A stretch of DNA of 64,000 nucleotides, from assembly GCF_037975245.1 (NCBI RefSeq), contig NC_092570.1, positions 5,087,001-5,151,000 of the forward strand, written 5' to 3'. Both the position numbers and the translations under genes were made by a program. This document shows, one piece after another, positions 1 through 13,300 of the stretch; the first letter of the stretch is position 1, and every line of letters starts with the position of its first letter. The stretch comes from Apostichopus japonicus. Its lineage: Eukaryota > Echinodermata > Holothuroidea > Aspidochirotida > Stichopodidae. The notes below the pieces were generated by a model. That model worked only from the letters and a program-made list of their open reading frames with translations. It did not search any database and was not told the origin of the DNA.

Positions 1-882
1 CCTAGAAATGAAATTTTCTGGAAAATGCTGTTTTATCAATATTTTGGTCAATCTCTTAAATATAGGCCCTAGATGTGCATATGTACATATTAAAAACGTT
101 GTGGCTATTCGCACGAACGTAATCGTGCGAATAACATTGACTATTAGCACGCATGTAACTTGACCAATGAGCGCTCGTGGTTGATGTAACCAATGAACTG
201 TCCTGATATGTGCTGGCTGGGAGGGATGAACAGGACATCGATGGACAATAACACAGCAGTGCATGACAATGGAACAGGAATTTGATAACTATGGGGATTT
301 CCAGGGTTATGTTCAAAGGATATGGATACTTTTTCTATTTTTGTAATAAAGGATTACAAAACTGTTGAAGCAGCAAACAAGCGACTAGATGAATTAAATT
401 CATCATATTCCTTATGCATTTTAAGAAAGTTTTGCAACAAATCTTTTCTGAAATATTCCAACAAAATCTTTAATTATTTCTTTGAATTTTCCCAGAATTT
501 GATCACATCATTGATTTCTCTCATATTTTACAGATTTGGCTATTGATTTTGAAAAAGATAACCTTTTTTTTAGAGAATCAGCAAATTTTCATTAACCAAA
601 ATCTTCAGGGGGGCAAGTGGGGGGGGGGCAAATCGACCGTGCACACCCAACACTGTGGTTGGGGCCATGGTTTACCTTCCCCGCCTACTCAGTGCTTTTC
701 TAATCACTACATGCTAACATGCCTACTTATACCACATACACGTTCGTGCGAATAACTACCTTACTGGCACGCCTTCGTGTGTAAAGTCACTGTCTATAAG
801 CACGAGCATGTTCGTGCGAATATCGATGTTTATTGGTACGTCAACGTAACAATAACGGTTGTTATTGGCACGTGCACGTGCC
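1..882. other. Intergenic: cluster of CGTGCGAAT palindromic motifs
   Basis: No gene recognised. At 99-180 and 739-882 there are repeated GCACG/CGTGC words, often next to AATA or CAATA, in both orientations. They continue on the far side of the MITE at 883-1250, so the element landed inside the cluster. Confidence 0.5.
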
Positions 883-1250
883 CAAGGGCGTAGGAACCGG
901 GGGGGCTGGGGGGCGCCAGCCCCCCCAGTGAAAAATGTGGAGGGGCGGAAGTATCATTCCGCCCCCCCCCCCGCTCCGCAAGTCAGAAAACCCCTTTTTC
1001 ATTTCTAAATGAGAAAAGAATCTCATTTGGAGCACTAAATTGCATCTAAGGCCAGGTGAAAATACAAAATTAAGTTTACAAAATGGAGTGGGTGTTGAAG
1101 TGTGCTATATTGCACCAAATTGCATCTGAGGCCACCTGGAAATGCAAAAAATTCCAAAGGGGAGGGGACACTCCCTCCCCTTAGACCCCTCCCCCAGGCC
1201 GGCCATCAGTCTTCAGCCCCCCCACTCAAAAGTACCTTCCTACGCCACTG
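883..1250 (+). mobile_element. hAT-like MITE, copy A (GGCGTAGGAA family), 368 bp
   Basis: Termini CAAGGGCGTAGGAA and TTCCTACGCCACTG form an imperfect TIR. The element is flanked by an exact 8-bp target duplication CACGTGCC (875-882 and 1251-1258). The interior has poly-G and poly-C runs and no ORF. It is closely similar to the element at 34702-35067. The 8-bp duplication fits the hAT superfamily. Confidence 0.87.
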
Positions 1251-2853
1251 CACGTGCCAATAGATACGACCTATTAAAAATGTTGCAATTTGAGTGAAAT
1301 AGGCCTATATATAAATTTATTGGACAACTGGAACAATCTGCAGTTCCAACTCTTACGTGCACCCATCATGCTACCAATCGTAGTGTTAACGTCCGTTAGG
1401 CTACTCAGATTAACATAAAGTAACACTAGCACTGCAGTAACATGTACAGTATCGCTTTATTGACCTACCGACAACGTTAGGCCTAATCAGCTTCACTGAG
1501 GATTGATGTCTCGCCAGTTATACCCCAATCGTATCCCCATTAAACTTACCTTTTGTTCAAAAGGTTGTTATATGAGTAAATCAGAGCTACAGATACTAAA
1601 ATTATTACAAATATTCATATGCACTATCGTGCCTGTAACGTATCAGACCAAGAGGTCGTTCCCACTATAATAGGCCTACGTACAGTTGTTGCCAGTGTTG
1701 TTGTCAGTTGTCAATGCAATATACAGTACAGAAGCATCATGATATGGGTGGTGTGTTAGTGCTGACGTAACAGAAGTGTCAAATTGTGGATGTCGTCTGC
1801 TACTGTTATTGCATCGATTTCAGTGAAGCGATCGCAAATTTTGTAGATATTTCTTGGATTTTGGAGTCTACCATAATAAATATCATCCTACATCCCGCCC
1901 GAACCATACCATCAAACTGGATAAAAGACCAACCGGTGCAACGTTTTTTGGCCTGTTGCAGTTATCATCAAGGGAATTGTATGTTTGGTTGTTAAAGCGT
2001 ATAACTTGAACTAATTGTGCAAAACTGAAGGAGATTTAAGGCACTAAATTTAGAATTTCAGACAGACTTCGACTGCAGGGGCTACACTGACCAATTAATT
2101 AAAAATGTAATTTTTAACTACAATAATGGGAAATATGAGAGAACTTGTGAATTATGAGATACGAAGTCGGATGTTGAAATAGCAAGTCGAATCGAAAGTT
2201 CGACTTAGCAGTTACCCCTCCCATACTTTCTGGAAACTCCATATGCTAATGTTACTCTTCGCGTTTGTATTCTTCAATATAGCCAACTCTTGTAATGTTT
2301 TCAAATAAAGAACAAAGTTAAGAATAATCCTATTTTCCTCTCGGTTTCTAATTGGTGTTTCTTTTAAGTTATCTACTTTTGTGATATATTTTTTTATTGG
2401 TTTCCCTTTGACTACTTTCCCAGCAGGTAATATGTATTGAGAAGTGCGTGCATTGAGATTGTCGGTAACGATTTATGGAATGTGTTATAGCCATATAATT
2501 GTTATTAATATTATTATGTTTTTATTAGTAGTAGTAGTATTGTTAACTTATTACATGAGATTGTCTCCACGTATTGTATGATGTTGTAACCTCGGAGCTA
2601 CCCTGGTATGATAACAGTACAATTCTCATGCAGTTTATGCATGTGAGTTTTTGTACAGTCATTGTTGTAACCATGAGTCCCTTTCATGGACATCATGTGC
2701 GCTGGTTGTAGGTACCACAGCACAATAAGAGTGGAGTAGTGTACATCTGCTCGAAAAGTTAACCGTGTTCGGGGACTCGGAAATGAGCTAAAATGACCTA
2801 ACGTAATGCTTGTTTTAGCATATTATCAGTTAACATCATTGTTTTTTTTTCAG

Positions 2854-3090
2854 CCGTTATGTGAAAGAGCAAGAGCAAGTACAGACGGCGTGAAAATAGG
2901 GAGGATTGAAGGTGTTGCAAACCATTTTAGAGGTTCTTTGGTTAAATATTGTTTTACTCCGAGCGAGCAGATGGAAGAGTTGGGTTCAGTATGCTAAACT
3001 TGCTCCTCTTCTAAGCTCAAACTCTAAACGGTCGTCGTATGGAAAATTAGTAAGGGCCATGACAGGTCCAAAGTTCAGCTATGATGGTAG
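2854..3090 (+). other. Possible 5' untranslated exon upstream of ERCC5
   Basis: A ten-T tract and CAG acceptor end at 2853, and a GTAAGG donor begins at 3091. The interval has no ORF that fits ERCC5. An acceptor at 4260, 32 nt before the start codon, shows that ERCC5 probably has some upstream non-coding exon, and this is one candidate. Confidence 0.25.
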
Positions 3091-3106
3091 GTAAGGATAT
3101 GCCAGT

Positions 3107-3294
3107 TGTAAACTTCTATCTATGCTTTGGCGGTTCTTGAAAATTACGAGCTTAGTGTGTAAGTCAATGGAACAATTCATTTTGGTGCGACACCTGTAGC
3201 CAATAAGGTAGCATACGCACATTAAAAGCCCCATTGACTTACACACTAAATCACAAAAGTAATGTGTTCTCTAAGTCTAGATAGAAGTTCTCAC
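3107..3294. repeat. Long hairpin / palindromic element
   Basis: Two nested inverted pairs: AACTTCTATCTA (3111-3122) with TAGATAGAAGTT (3279-3290), and TTAGTGTGTAAGTCAATGG (3154-3172) with its complement (3232-3250). The arms are mostly intact, so it is a probable MITE or foldback remnant. Confidence 0.7.
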
Positions 3295-4292
3295 TAGCTA
3301 AACGCTACCCATCGCCGGATAGCTGCCAAGTTGGCCTTTTGTGGCACCATCCTTTTTTCGTATCATGACCATGTAGATTTTTTGCTATCCGAGCCGGAAA
3401 TTTTCGTCACTTGTAAACAAATCGCTCAGGAGTAAACTATTTTCGTACGCTGCTCTAGCTGGGAGGCCTAAAGGGGTCTAAAATTGCCTCAATTGACCCA
3501 TTTTTTCATCACATGTACTTCCATTCATATTCTTCAACATGCAAGCCACAAAAAAACTAGATCATGCTTGATAACAGGTCAAAAAAAAAGATGTTTTCCT
3601 GCTGCTATTTGGCACTTTTCCTGAAACGGGAACAATCGGGCGGATGGATATAGACTATAATAGGAGTATGCCACCATAAAAGTCAATACTCGCGTTCGAT
3701 AGATAATTGAACCCAAACTCATAGCAGAATCACTACTTACACTAGACAAGTCTAGTCTCATATCTCATTTTTTCCCTCTATACCATTTAGACAGTCTTGG
3801 AACCCAGCTGATACCGATACATTGATGGAATGATGATGATTGCCTAACTTTTGTGAGTAAGCTGTTCAGTTAGAAATAAAGATCAGTTTTTACTCGCAAC
3901 CAACGTCTAATATAATTATAAAGTCGCTTCGCTAGTGCTATAGGCCGGGAGCGGGCCTAGGCCTAGGTTAAATGAAAACTAGGCTAGCCTCATTTAGCAT
4001 ATGCGATGTTAGCTTATATGTTTATTGCTGTAAATTTTGCTAAATATGTTACCTGACCTGAATTTTTTTACAGAAATACAGCTGAAGAGTTCAATGTTAT
4101 GAAACTTTGCCAGCATTACTTGCACATATTTTAGGGTAACCGGATCATATGTTCTGTTATTTTAGGTTGTGTACTTGACATGCAATATTTCAATTAAAGT
4201 ATGGTAAGCATTTCAGTGATCTTCTATGTCTATTGCAATGCAAATTTTCTGTCGTTACAGATTTTATTGAGGCGTAAAGAAACTTGATCAGT

Positions 4293-4380
4293 ATGGGTGT
4301 TCATGGATTGTGGAAACTCTTGGCACCGACAGGAAAACCTGTTACTTTGGAATCTCTTGAGGGCAAAATTTTGGCAGTTG
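4293..4380 (+). CDS. ERCC5: ERCC5 coding exon 1 (start codon, residues 1-29)
   Basis: The ATG opens [16 protein letters not shown], the expected XPG N-terminus. The exon ends inside the D30 codon (KILAV-D). The donor GTATCCTTTA fits the U12-type consensus. An acceptor-like TTACAG ends at 4260, so at least one 5' untranslated exon probably lies upstream. Confidence 0.93.
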
Positions 4381-7300
4381 GTATCCTTTATTTAACTTGA
4401 GAGAGTTTCAAGCAATGTATTATGTACACAGACTAGTACTTCATTGCACAACCTTTAAGCACTGGAGGATACAATTCTGTGTACATGGCAGTACACCAGT
4501 ATTGATACATAACAGCTTGTACTCAGAGCTTTGCTGTCTTGTAGTTTAGTCTTCAGCTTAAAGCATCATTAAAAGCACCATTAAAACGTTAACTCCATGC
4601 CCCGATGATAATAACATATATATTGCATTTCATTCTGAATACTATCTTGCATACTGTATGTGCTGTATACAGCTGCTGTGGGCTTTTAAAACTGCTTATA
4701 TCATGTATTTGTATTTAGTGAAAAAATTTCCAGTAATGCCATTAAAACTAGTGATTGTGCCTATGTTTTTGGGAGCTCTGGGCCACATTCAATACATTTC
4801 AATGTGTCTTGGTAACATTAATAATATTGGTTTTCCTTGATGATGCATGGATACCAGATGTCAGCATTTGGTTAAACCAAGCCATGTATGGAATGCAGGG
4901 ATACCAGGCTACCAGAGCCAATGCCCATCTGGTGGTCCTCTTCAATCGTATATGTAAACTTCTTCATTACAAGATCAAACCCATCTTTGTCTTTGATGGA
5001 GTTGCTCCTGAACTGAAGAAACATACCCTGGTGAGTTCTCATGGGCTCTGTATATATATAATCTACTGTTTCAAAGCTCAACATGTGTTAAATGGTGTCA
5101 TATCAATATGTTTTATATTCAGTGCATTCTGATTTTAAGGTGATTTATCTATGTTGTGGTATATAAATTTACATATCTTGATGTAAGTATAGAATGGTAT
5201 CTGAACTCCTAAAATCATGGAGTGTGTTATCTTTCTGTAGTACTGTAAGTGACTCTTGCTATGTTTTCAGAATCATGGCAATTAATCGTGTGCAAATATG
5301 AAAATATAATTCAATGACTATGATGTAAAGTTGTAAACTCAAATGTTTGATAAGATCAAAACTTTGCAACATTCAGGAAAAAGAAGGCCGCATCTTCAAT
5401 CCATATATTTGTAAACATGTTCTTTTGCTACGAAAGAAATTTGTTGATGTAATTAAATGTCATTTTAGATCTGAAGTAAATAAATATTGCAGTTGTAAAC
5501 ATAATAGTTTATATTCCTCATGCCTTTTTGAGAAATTAAACATTGTAAAAATTTTTGATGTGGAACACTTACAGAAGGTCAGGTTCTCAAATTTGCATGT
5601 TGAAATCCACAGATTGTTACCTTAAAGTGAACTGTAAGTCTTCAAAGGATTGAAGACTCGCCCCAAACCCTGTGCAGCCATCTGAAAAAGTTAACTTTAG
5701 GTTGCTTGCAAGTGATGTTTTGTTTGTGTTGCTACAAAATGCAGACAGTACTTAATGAAACTTGTTTCCTTGTTATCTTTAGCTGGACCTGAGATGTCCA
5801 TTGTTGTGTCGTTAGTACACTGTGCTGTGGGTATTGACCGCAGCTTTATCTACTGGCTGTACACTAGTGTCTAATTACCGACTTTAGCAAGCTCTTTCTA
5901 AAAAAAAAAATATTTTCTGGGATCGATGGTGGTGTCTAACACTTCTGTTACACCTCATTCGAAACTAGGTCAAATTACCGGCATTAAATGTTTCTTTTTG
6001 CGCGAGTCTTCACACCCTTTAATTCCTAAATTTACAGATACTTGAAAGGTTTCAAGGTTTTTAATATTTAGTATTCCACTTTAAGATATGCAGATTTGTT
6101 TAAGTCTTAATTGCAAATTGTTTGGTTTGAGGGTTTGGAGAGGAGGTTATTATAAAGCAGTTAAAGTTGACATTTAAATTCAACCAGAATTATCTAGCGG
6201 TATATACATACTACAAGATGCAGCAAGCACCACTGTACCATATATCTTAATTGTGAGTGGTACTAGACTACTGTATGTTCATTTTTAAACATTCCTGATG
6301 AAAAGAATTAAACTTGTTTATTTCAGAATGCCAGGAGGAAGCGAAAAGAGCTGGCTGAGGCCAGAGCAAAGAGGGCGACAGACAGAATTGTGAAGAATTA
6401 TCTTAAAAGTCACGCTTTGAATGAACTATCCAAGGATTCACAGTAATAAGAACTTTTGCTACCATTTTCAATGGTCACTTTTTCATTTATACCGTCTGCA
6501 GTAAATACCAGACGTTGTCCCAGCCAATATGGTTATATTTAGGGTGAATGTGTGTCGCAGAGGTATTGACCGGTTTACAAGGCTCATTAATACTAAACCT
6601 TCATCAAGACTCAAGAAGCAGTCTTCTTCAAAATACTTTGTGTATGATTATTGGGACATGATAGTGGTAGATCATGTATCCACCCACTTCTTTCCCTCCC
6701 CCATCTCCTCCCCCCCCCCTCACATTCCCTGTTCTTGGAATATCAAAATAATGCTTTTCAAAAGTCTTATTAAATAAAGGTTTTCTTCTTAACCTTCCTT
6801 TCTTTTAACTTTTCTTGCTAAGAATTTGTCTAATCAGAACACTAGTGAAATCTTATTGTATGGTCACCACATTGTTCATTTGTTACCTGCCAGTTGTAGT
6901 GACACCATAAGAAGAAAAGATGCCTTTTGGCCCTTAGTCTGGCATACTCACTGGAACTTTATTTTCCCTGTAGCTGTTGCAATCACTGCAGCAACAAAAA
7001 TAGAGCAACATTGTCAGTATCTTGTGAGTTTTTTTCTTTCTATATTTCTTAAAGATTGTTCCCTTTCTTTTCTTGTAGGTCTACAAAAGGCAAGAAGCCA
7101 AGTTTATCCAGAATGCTTCCAAAGTCTGAGAAGGATGCTAGTATATTTGAACTACCTCCTTTACCAGAAGATACAAAACAAAGGTACAGATTATTCCAAA
7201 TTTTCCTTAAAACTACAAATATATTCCATTGGTTTTTATTGCTAAACAACTAATACACAAATCATGGATACTGTACAAACATGTCATCTGCCCTAAATCA

Positions 7301-10300
7301 GACTTGCTTTTGCAAATGCTGGTTGATTATTATTTTTAGATGTTCTTTTTTTTTCACATTACTGTCCCCATTTTTATGTATATTTTTATTTTTATGCTCT
7401 TTATTGTGGTTTATAACCCTGTCTTATATCATATTTTTACTTTTATTGCTGTTGTTATTACTTTTAGATTTTCTTAAGTTTGGTAATTTTATATTCCAAA
7501 TATTGTTTCTTTTGTACAGTGCTCTTGTGCATGTTTTATTTCATGATAACAGCACTTTAATATATGGTATTTATTTATATTTTATTACTATATTATTTTG
7601 TCGATCGAAATTGTTTACCCTGATTTCCCTTGAAAAAAATTCAAAACAGAATCAGTGAGTGACTCTGTTATAAAACAGTACCAGTCAGCATCCTTTCTGA
7701 AGAACTGATTTTGGCACAGATCAAGTTGTCTGTCTACTGTGAAATAAAAGAACCATTGTGCTGTAATATGTGCGTTAAACCCTTCCACAGATCCAGAACA
7801 ATTCTAGACGAGAAAGAAGATATGTACCTGGACAGAATTGACCAACAGGAAGCTGTGGAGGCACAGTTTGATGACATAAATGACATCGATATTAATTCAG
7901 AAGAATTCCGCTGTCTACCTGAGGAGATTCAGCACGAGGTCATCACGAACATCAGGGAATCCAGAAAAAAGCCGTTCTGGTCTAGGTTCAAAGAGTTGCC
8001 AAAGGTAGGGTGTAAACCTGACCGTTGTATGTTATTAGAGTTGGTATTGAGTCACGTCTAACCATTCACTGAGAAGATTTTTATATCACATAAGTTGCGC
8101 CAAATGTAAAACTCTTTTTGTTGTCACTAGAGTGCATTATGGTCTTCTTTTAATAATCTACATGCTAAATAACTCAATAACTAAATAAATCAAGCCATAA
8201 TTTCATGTCACGATAATTTCATGTAGCCATTCAGCTATTCCCATTGGTTTTTGTGTCATGTGTTCCCATTATATCCACCAAATACAAGTGGCATAATTAA
8301 ATCAAATATTTTGTCCAGTTTGACTGCCTCTGACTGCAGTTCAATCATGACCTCAGGACAATTTTTTTTTCATTCGTTAAGTTTCAAAACCTGACTTTAC
8401 ATCCTATAAAGAAAACTTGAATGTAAAGTCATTAAATGCCATGCACCCAGAAATTTCACAATTGTGTGGATTAAGGTATGAAATCTATTTGTCCTACTGT
8501 AGGGAATGTCAATTCACTAAACTCGTCTTCATCTATTTTGTAGAAAGCTGACGACTTTTCCAGTTATCAGCTGAGTCGATTGTTGAAGAAGGGAAAGATG
8601 TCTCATCGCCTCGATGAATTACAGAAAGATATGAAGACCAAAACATCTGGCGATCTCGCTGTCCTATTGGACTATGAAACTCGTCTGCAAGCATTTGAGG
8701 CTGGGAGGGTCGCCTCAGAAGATGCTCAGCACTACCTCCTGATAAAAAATAAACCACAAAATGATGAAAAGAAGGAATCGGATGCTGAAGAGGAAAACGA
8801 AATGGAAGTGAGAAATTTTGACCAGAAAAGACCACCATTAGAAGGTGAATACAAAACTCTAGAGGTAATGAGTAGGATGGAAGCCGGTGATGATGAACGG
8901 AGTGGAAAATATGGTGGACATCATCTACCATCATCTACGAGATTAGCTCCAGCTGAATCAGTCGAAACAAGAAGAAAGAATCAAATAAGACATGAAGTCT
9001 TGCAGTTTTTTCGAGAATACAACACCTCCGTAAAAGGACAAAAGAATGATAACAAAGTTGACAGTGATGAGAAATTAAGGAAAAAGAGAAAAAGTAACCT
9101 TATCGTAGATGAAGAAGATTTAAGAGGATTAGATAAAAGGAAAGAAGATCAGAGCTCAACAAGTCCTAAAAAGAAAAGAAGGCACGAAGAAATAACCGTA
9201 GTGGAAGAAGTAGAAGATAAACTCGAATTAAAGGAGGAAGGTGTAAAAAAAAAACCAAAGAGCCAACAGCAGCCCGGGTTTCTTGGTCAATCAGATGTTA
9301 ATTTATCAGATGAATACGATTCGGATCAGGAGAAAGAATTGAACGTTGAGAAATCAAGAGGTGTTGTGGTTACAGAAAGAATAATTGAAGGTGATTGTAC
9401 TAGTGAAGTCAAACACAGTGAAGGTACCCCTGTGAAGATGGATGTGAACATTGTGGAAGATGTACCGAGTATCCAAGATAGGACTCTGGTAGATTCCGAT
9501 ACAAAAGGAATCAGTGTGATGGAGGATGAGATATTGATGGTAGAAGACGAAGATGGGAGGAAAGAAGAAAAAGAAGACGTGAAAGAAATTGATACAGACG
9601 GATTAGTGACAGGGCAGGATGATACCAAGGTAACAGAAGATGCTGAGAATTCTGAGCACTGTAAGTGTGATCTGGTGAAAATTTTATCAGTTTGTTAAGA
9701 TTGTTTAATTGTGCAAATGGTATCCTTCAAGTTGAAGAAACCATGTCAGAAAGGATGCAATGAGCTTTGTTTTACTAAGGTTTGCGAAAAATTGCACTAC
9801 ATGTTTGGGGTGATTTTGTTACAAAGGCCATCTGAATTTGATGTAAACAGGTAGTCATCTGTCAGGCGACCTCCATATACTGACTTTGGTCATCCAAACA
9901 TCTCAGAAGACCATTAAAACTTTGCCCTGCAATCCATTTAAAATGCTTCAAACTCCATACAAGTCATAGACTTGTTTTTCAAAACTTTGGAAAAGTCTGG
10001 GAAGTGAAATCAATTACTTGAATACTATATATCTGTTCTGCTGCTTTTAAAAATGGTGCCAACTGTAAATATTAAATAGCTGTCTCCTTATTCTGTACCA
10101 ACAGCTGGTGAGGTTGAGCTATTGCCATCTGAGGAACCAGGAAATGATGTTTTATTGATACCAAATTTAGAAGAGAGTAAAAATAATGCAACACTGTTGG
10201 AGTAAGTAAACAATTCAATTTCCCACCATTTGTTGAGGGGGGGAGAGGGGGGGACTAGGCTGGGAGACTTGGTTTTACAGTGAATTCCTTTATAACTTCA

Positions 10301-13300
10301 ACTGAGTACCTTTTGGGACCATGGAAGAAATATATTTGCTCCATTGTGCCCAACATAAAACTGTCCACGTCTTGTATTTTGTCAGATAGGTAATTATTTT
10401 CTTTCTAATTATTTTCTTACAGTGAAAGTGCAACTTCCTCAAAGGACTCTACTTTTATGTTTAATCAGGTATGTAATCTCCTCTCCTTGTAACTTAAACA
10501 TCAATAACAACATATAACTTCTATTAATGTTTCACTGTTCTATAGAAAGACATGTTCCATCAAATATTACTTCAATTAATTTAAAGTAGACATTCAGTAA
10601 CTTACAAGAAACTTTTCATAATTTTTTTCGCATATCAATTTTTTTCTACTTATTTGATCAATACAACAATATACACATGTAATTGATTAAGTTAACTATT
10701 TAGCATACATAGTTGTGGGCAGAGTTATTTCACAAATCCTAATGTAAAGTAGAACACTCCCATGCAGGAAAGGAAGAAAACAAACAAGGAAGCAACAAAA
10801 AGAACAAGAAACAAACTTTGTGTTCCTCTGTACACCTGCTTAACAGTCCTAACTAATGTACACAGTCAATTGAGATGGTAAATAACCAACACTTAATCTT
10901 GAAGGGATAAATTAATCAATAATATACTGCATTAGTTAACCTATCTTACTGAAAAATGAATTAAATAATCCCTGATGCTGTGTTTAATGAGGTAGATGAA
11001 AAGGATTGTGTACTAGTAGCTTTTGCAAAATGTGGGCCTGAAAGTGTAACATAGCATGTTTGATTATCCGTACAACATAGCATGCTTGTATATCCGTACA
11101 ACATAGCTCAAACCAGTGACTACTGAACACAGAACCCTGTGAAGTCCGAGTTACACAAACGCATTGTAATAAAGCAGCACCGAGCTTACCCAGTGATTCC
11201 CTTTGTTTTCTTACGCTTTGCATTATGTTTTTGACCACAACAGGAAGATTTTAATACAATGCAAGATAAACTTGATCTGGAGAGACTAAATTTGGAAAAA
11301 GACAGAGGGAAGGATCAACGAATGTCAGCATCGGTGACAGAGGCCATGTACAATGAGACAAAGGTAACTCCCCTCCCCCTCTTATCCCCCACCCCCCACA
11401 CCACCACCACCACCATTGCACATGGCCACTGATCCCATATTCCATTATACCCTTGAGAAGGTCATAGAAGGGACCTATTATAAATCCTGGATGTTGATAA
11501 CATTCCATACTTTATTTTACTTTCCACAAGGTCATGTGAAGATATATTTGATAATTTGCTATTTTCTTCCCCTTTCCTTCTTATTTTTTCAGGAGCTGTT
11601 AAATCTCTTTGGTATTCCTTACATAGAGAGCCCCCAGGAGGCTGAAGCTCAGTGTGCCTTCTTAGATTTATCTGGGCAGTGCCAGGGCATCATCACAGAC
11701 GACAGCGATGTTTGGTTATTCGGAGGTCAGAGAGTCTACAAAAATTTCTTCACCAAAGATAGAGATGTTCTCTTCTACCATGATCAAGCCATTGAAGGAC
11801 AACTGAGTGAGTTACAGTGATTTCTCTAGCATGCTTAACTGTAAGCTATATTAGTGTCATACTTCATGATTTTGTCATACATTTGTCTATAGCAGCAGTT
11901 ATACTTGTAGTCTGCAGTGGGCTCCTAGCCAAAAGGCAACAGGAATCTTTGCGGTGGTGTGAGTGCGTGAATTTTGTGGATGTGTGTATCAGGCCCTGGC
12001 TTTGTCAGCACTGTAACTCAAGAAAATGTTCTCATATAAAAATATTGCAAGGAATCACTAAGCATGTTGGCAGTCTGGTATAATGATGACAGCATTCAGA
12101 CTGATAAGTGGGGGTTTTTTTCTCCTTTGCCTAACACTATTACTGTACTGTGAAAAATATGACCTAGCTTTCATGTTTAAATTGAAAATAGTAATTTCAT
12201 GATATGGTCAACCAATTTAACCATATATATATGTCCTGTGAGTAGGGGCATTTATGTGTGTGTGGAAGGGGGGGGGGGGAGGGCGGGAGTTGTATGTAAG
12301 TTGTATATCTAGTGCATTTGGTGCCTTGTGAGCTTGTCAGGTACCACTTGTGTTGGCATGTCTAATCTTTGTTTGATCTGATATCTTTCACAGCTCTTGA
12401 TAGATATAAGCTTATCAACATGGCATTACTGATGGGGAGTGATTATACCATCGGTATACAGGGAGTCGGCTTTGTTACAGCCTTGGAGATTATGAGTGAA
12501 TTTTCTGGAGATGGCATCGAAGGCCTAGAAAGGTTCAGGTAGGGTCACGACCACACATGGCACCATATTTGTTTGTATGTGCAGAGAAGGCATTCATTAA
12601 TCGGTTTCATATAATGAAAAAGATTATCAGATGTTAAAAATGTTATCAACATGGCATTACTGATGGGGAGTGATTATACCATCGGTATACAGGGAGTCGG
12701 CTTTGTTACAGCCTTGGAGATTATGAGTGAATTTTCTGGAGATGGCATCGAAGGCCTAGAAAGGTTCAGGTAGGGTCACGACCACACATGGCACCATATT
12801 TGTTTGTATGTGCAGAGAAGGCATTCATTAATCGGTTTCATATAATGAAAAAGATTATCAGATGTTAAAAATGTAGTAAAATTTGTAGAGAAGATTATTC
12901 CAACATGTGCTTTCTTGTAGTTGTCCCATATATATATATTTTTTGGGGGGGGGCGGGGTTTGAAGGTGCAGACCGACTAAAAGCTGTTCATCTTACAGTG
13001 CAATATCTATTCAATAATGATTGGTACACTCTGCAAATCTTTCAAGAATGACACCAAAACATTCTATATTAATATGTAATTATTGTAGTTACTGCAGCTT
13101 CTCCTATGAGCCCTTAAAAGATCCATTGTAATAAAGACAATAGCTATAAATTAGATCTATAATTACTGTAGCTCTATATGCAAAGTTGTTTTAATTATAA
13201 CATAAAACAGGGCGGTATGCCCATAGAAGTTGTCTAATTCTCCTGTGGCTGAATGTAAAACATCCCCAGACTGACAATGGAAGGTGGGGTGCCCCCTCCC

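Noticed and set aside
7281..7658. 125-codon Leu/Phe-rich frame resembling a membrane protein
   Set aside because: T-rich intron sequence inside ERCC5; no splice or family support.
12643..12769. Second copy of ERCC5 exon 11 as a real alternative exon
   Set aside because: It lacks the first 18 exon bases and an AG acceptor, and readthrough from the first copy meets an immediate stop.
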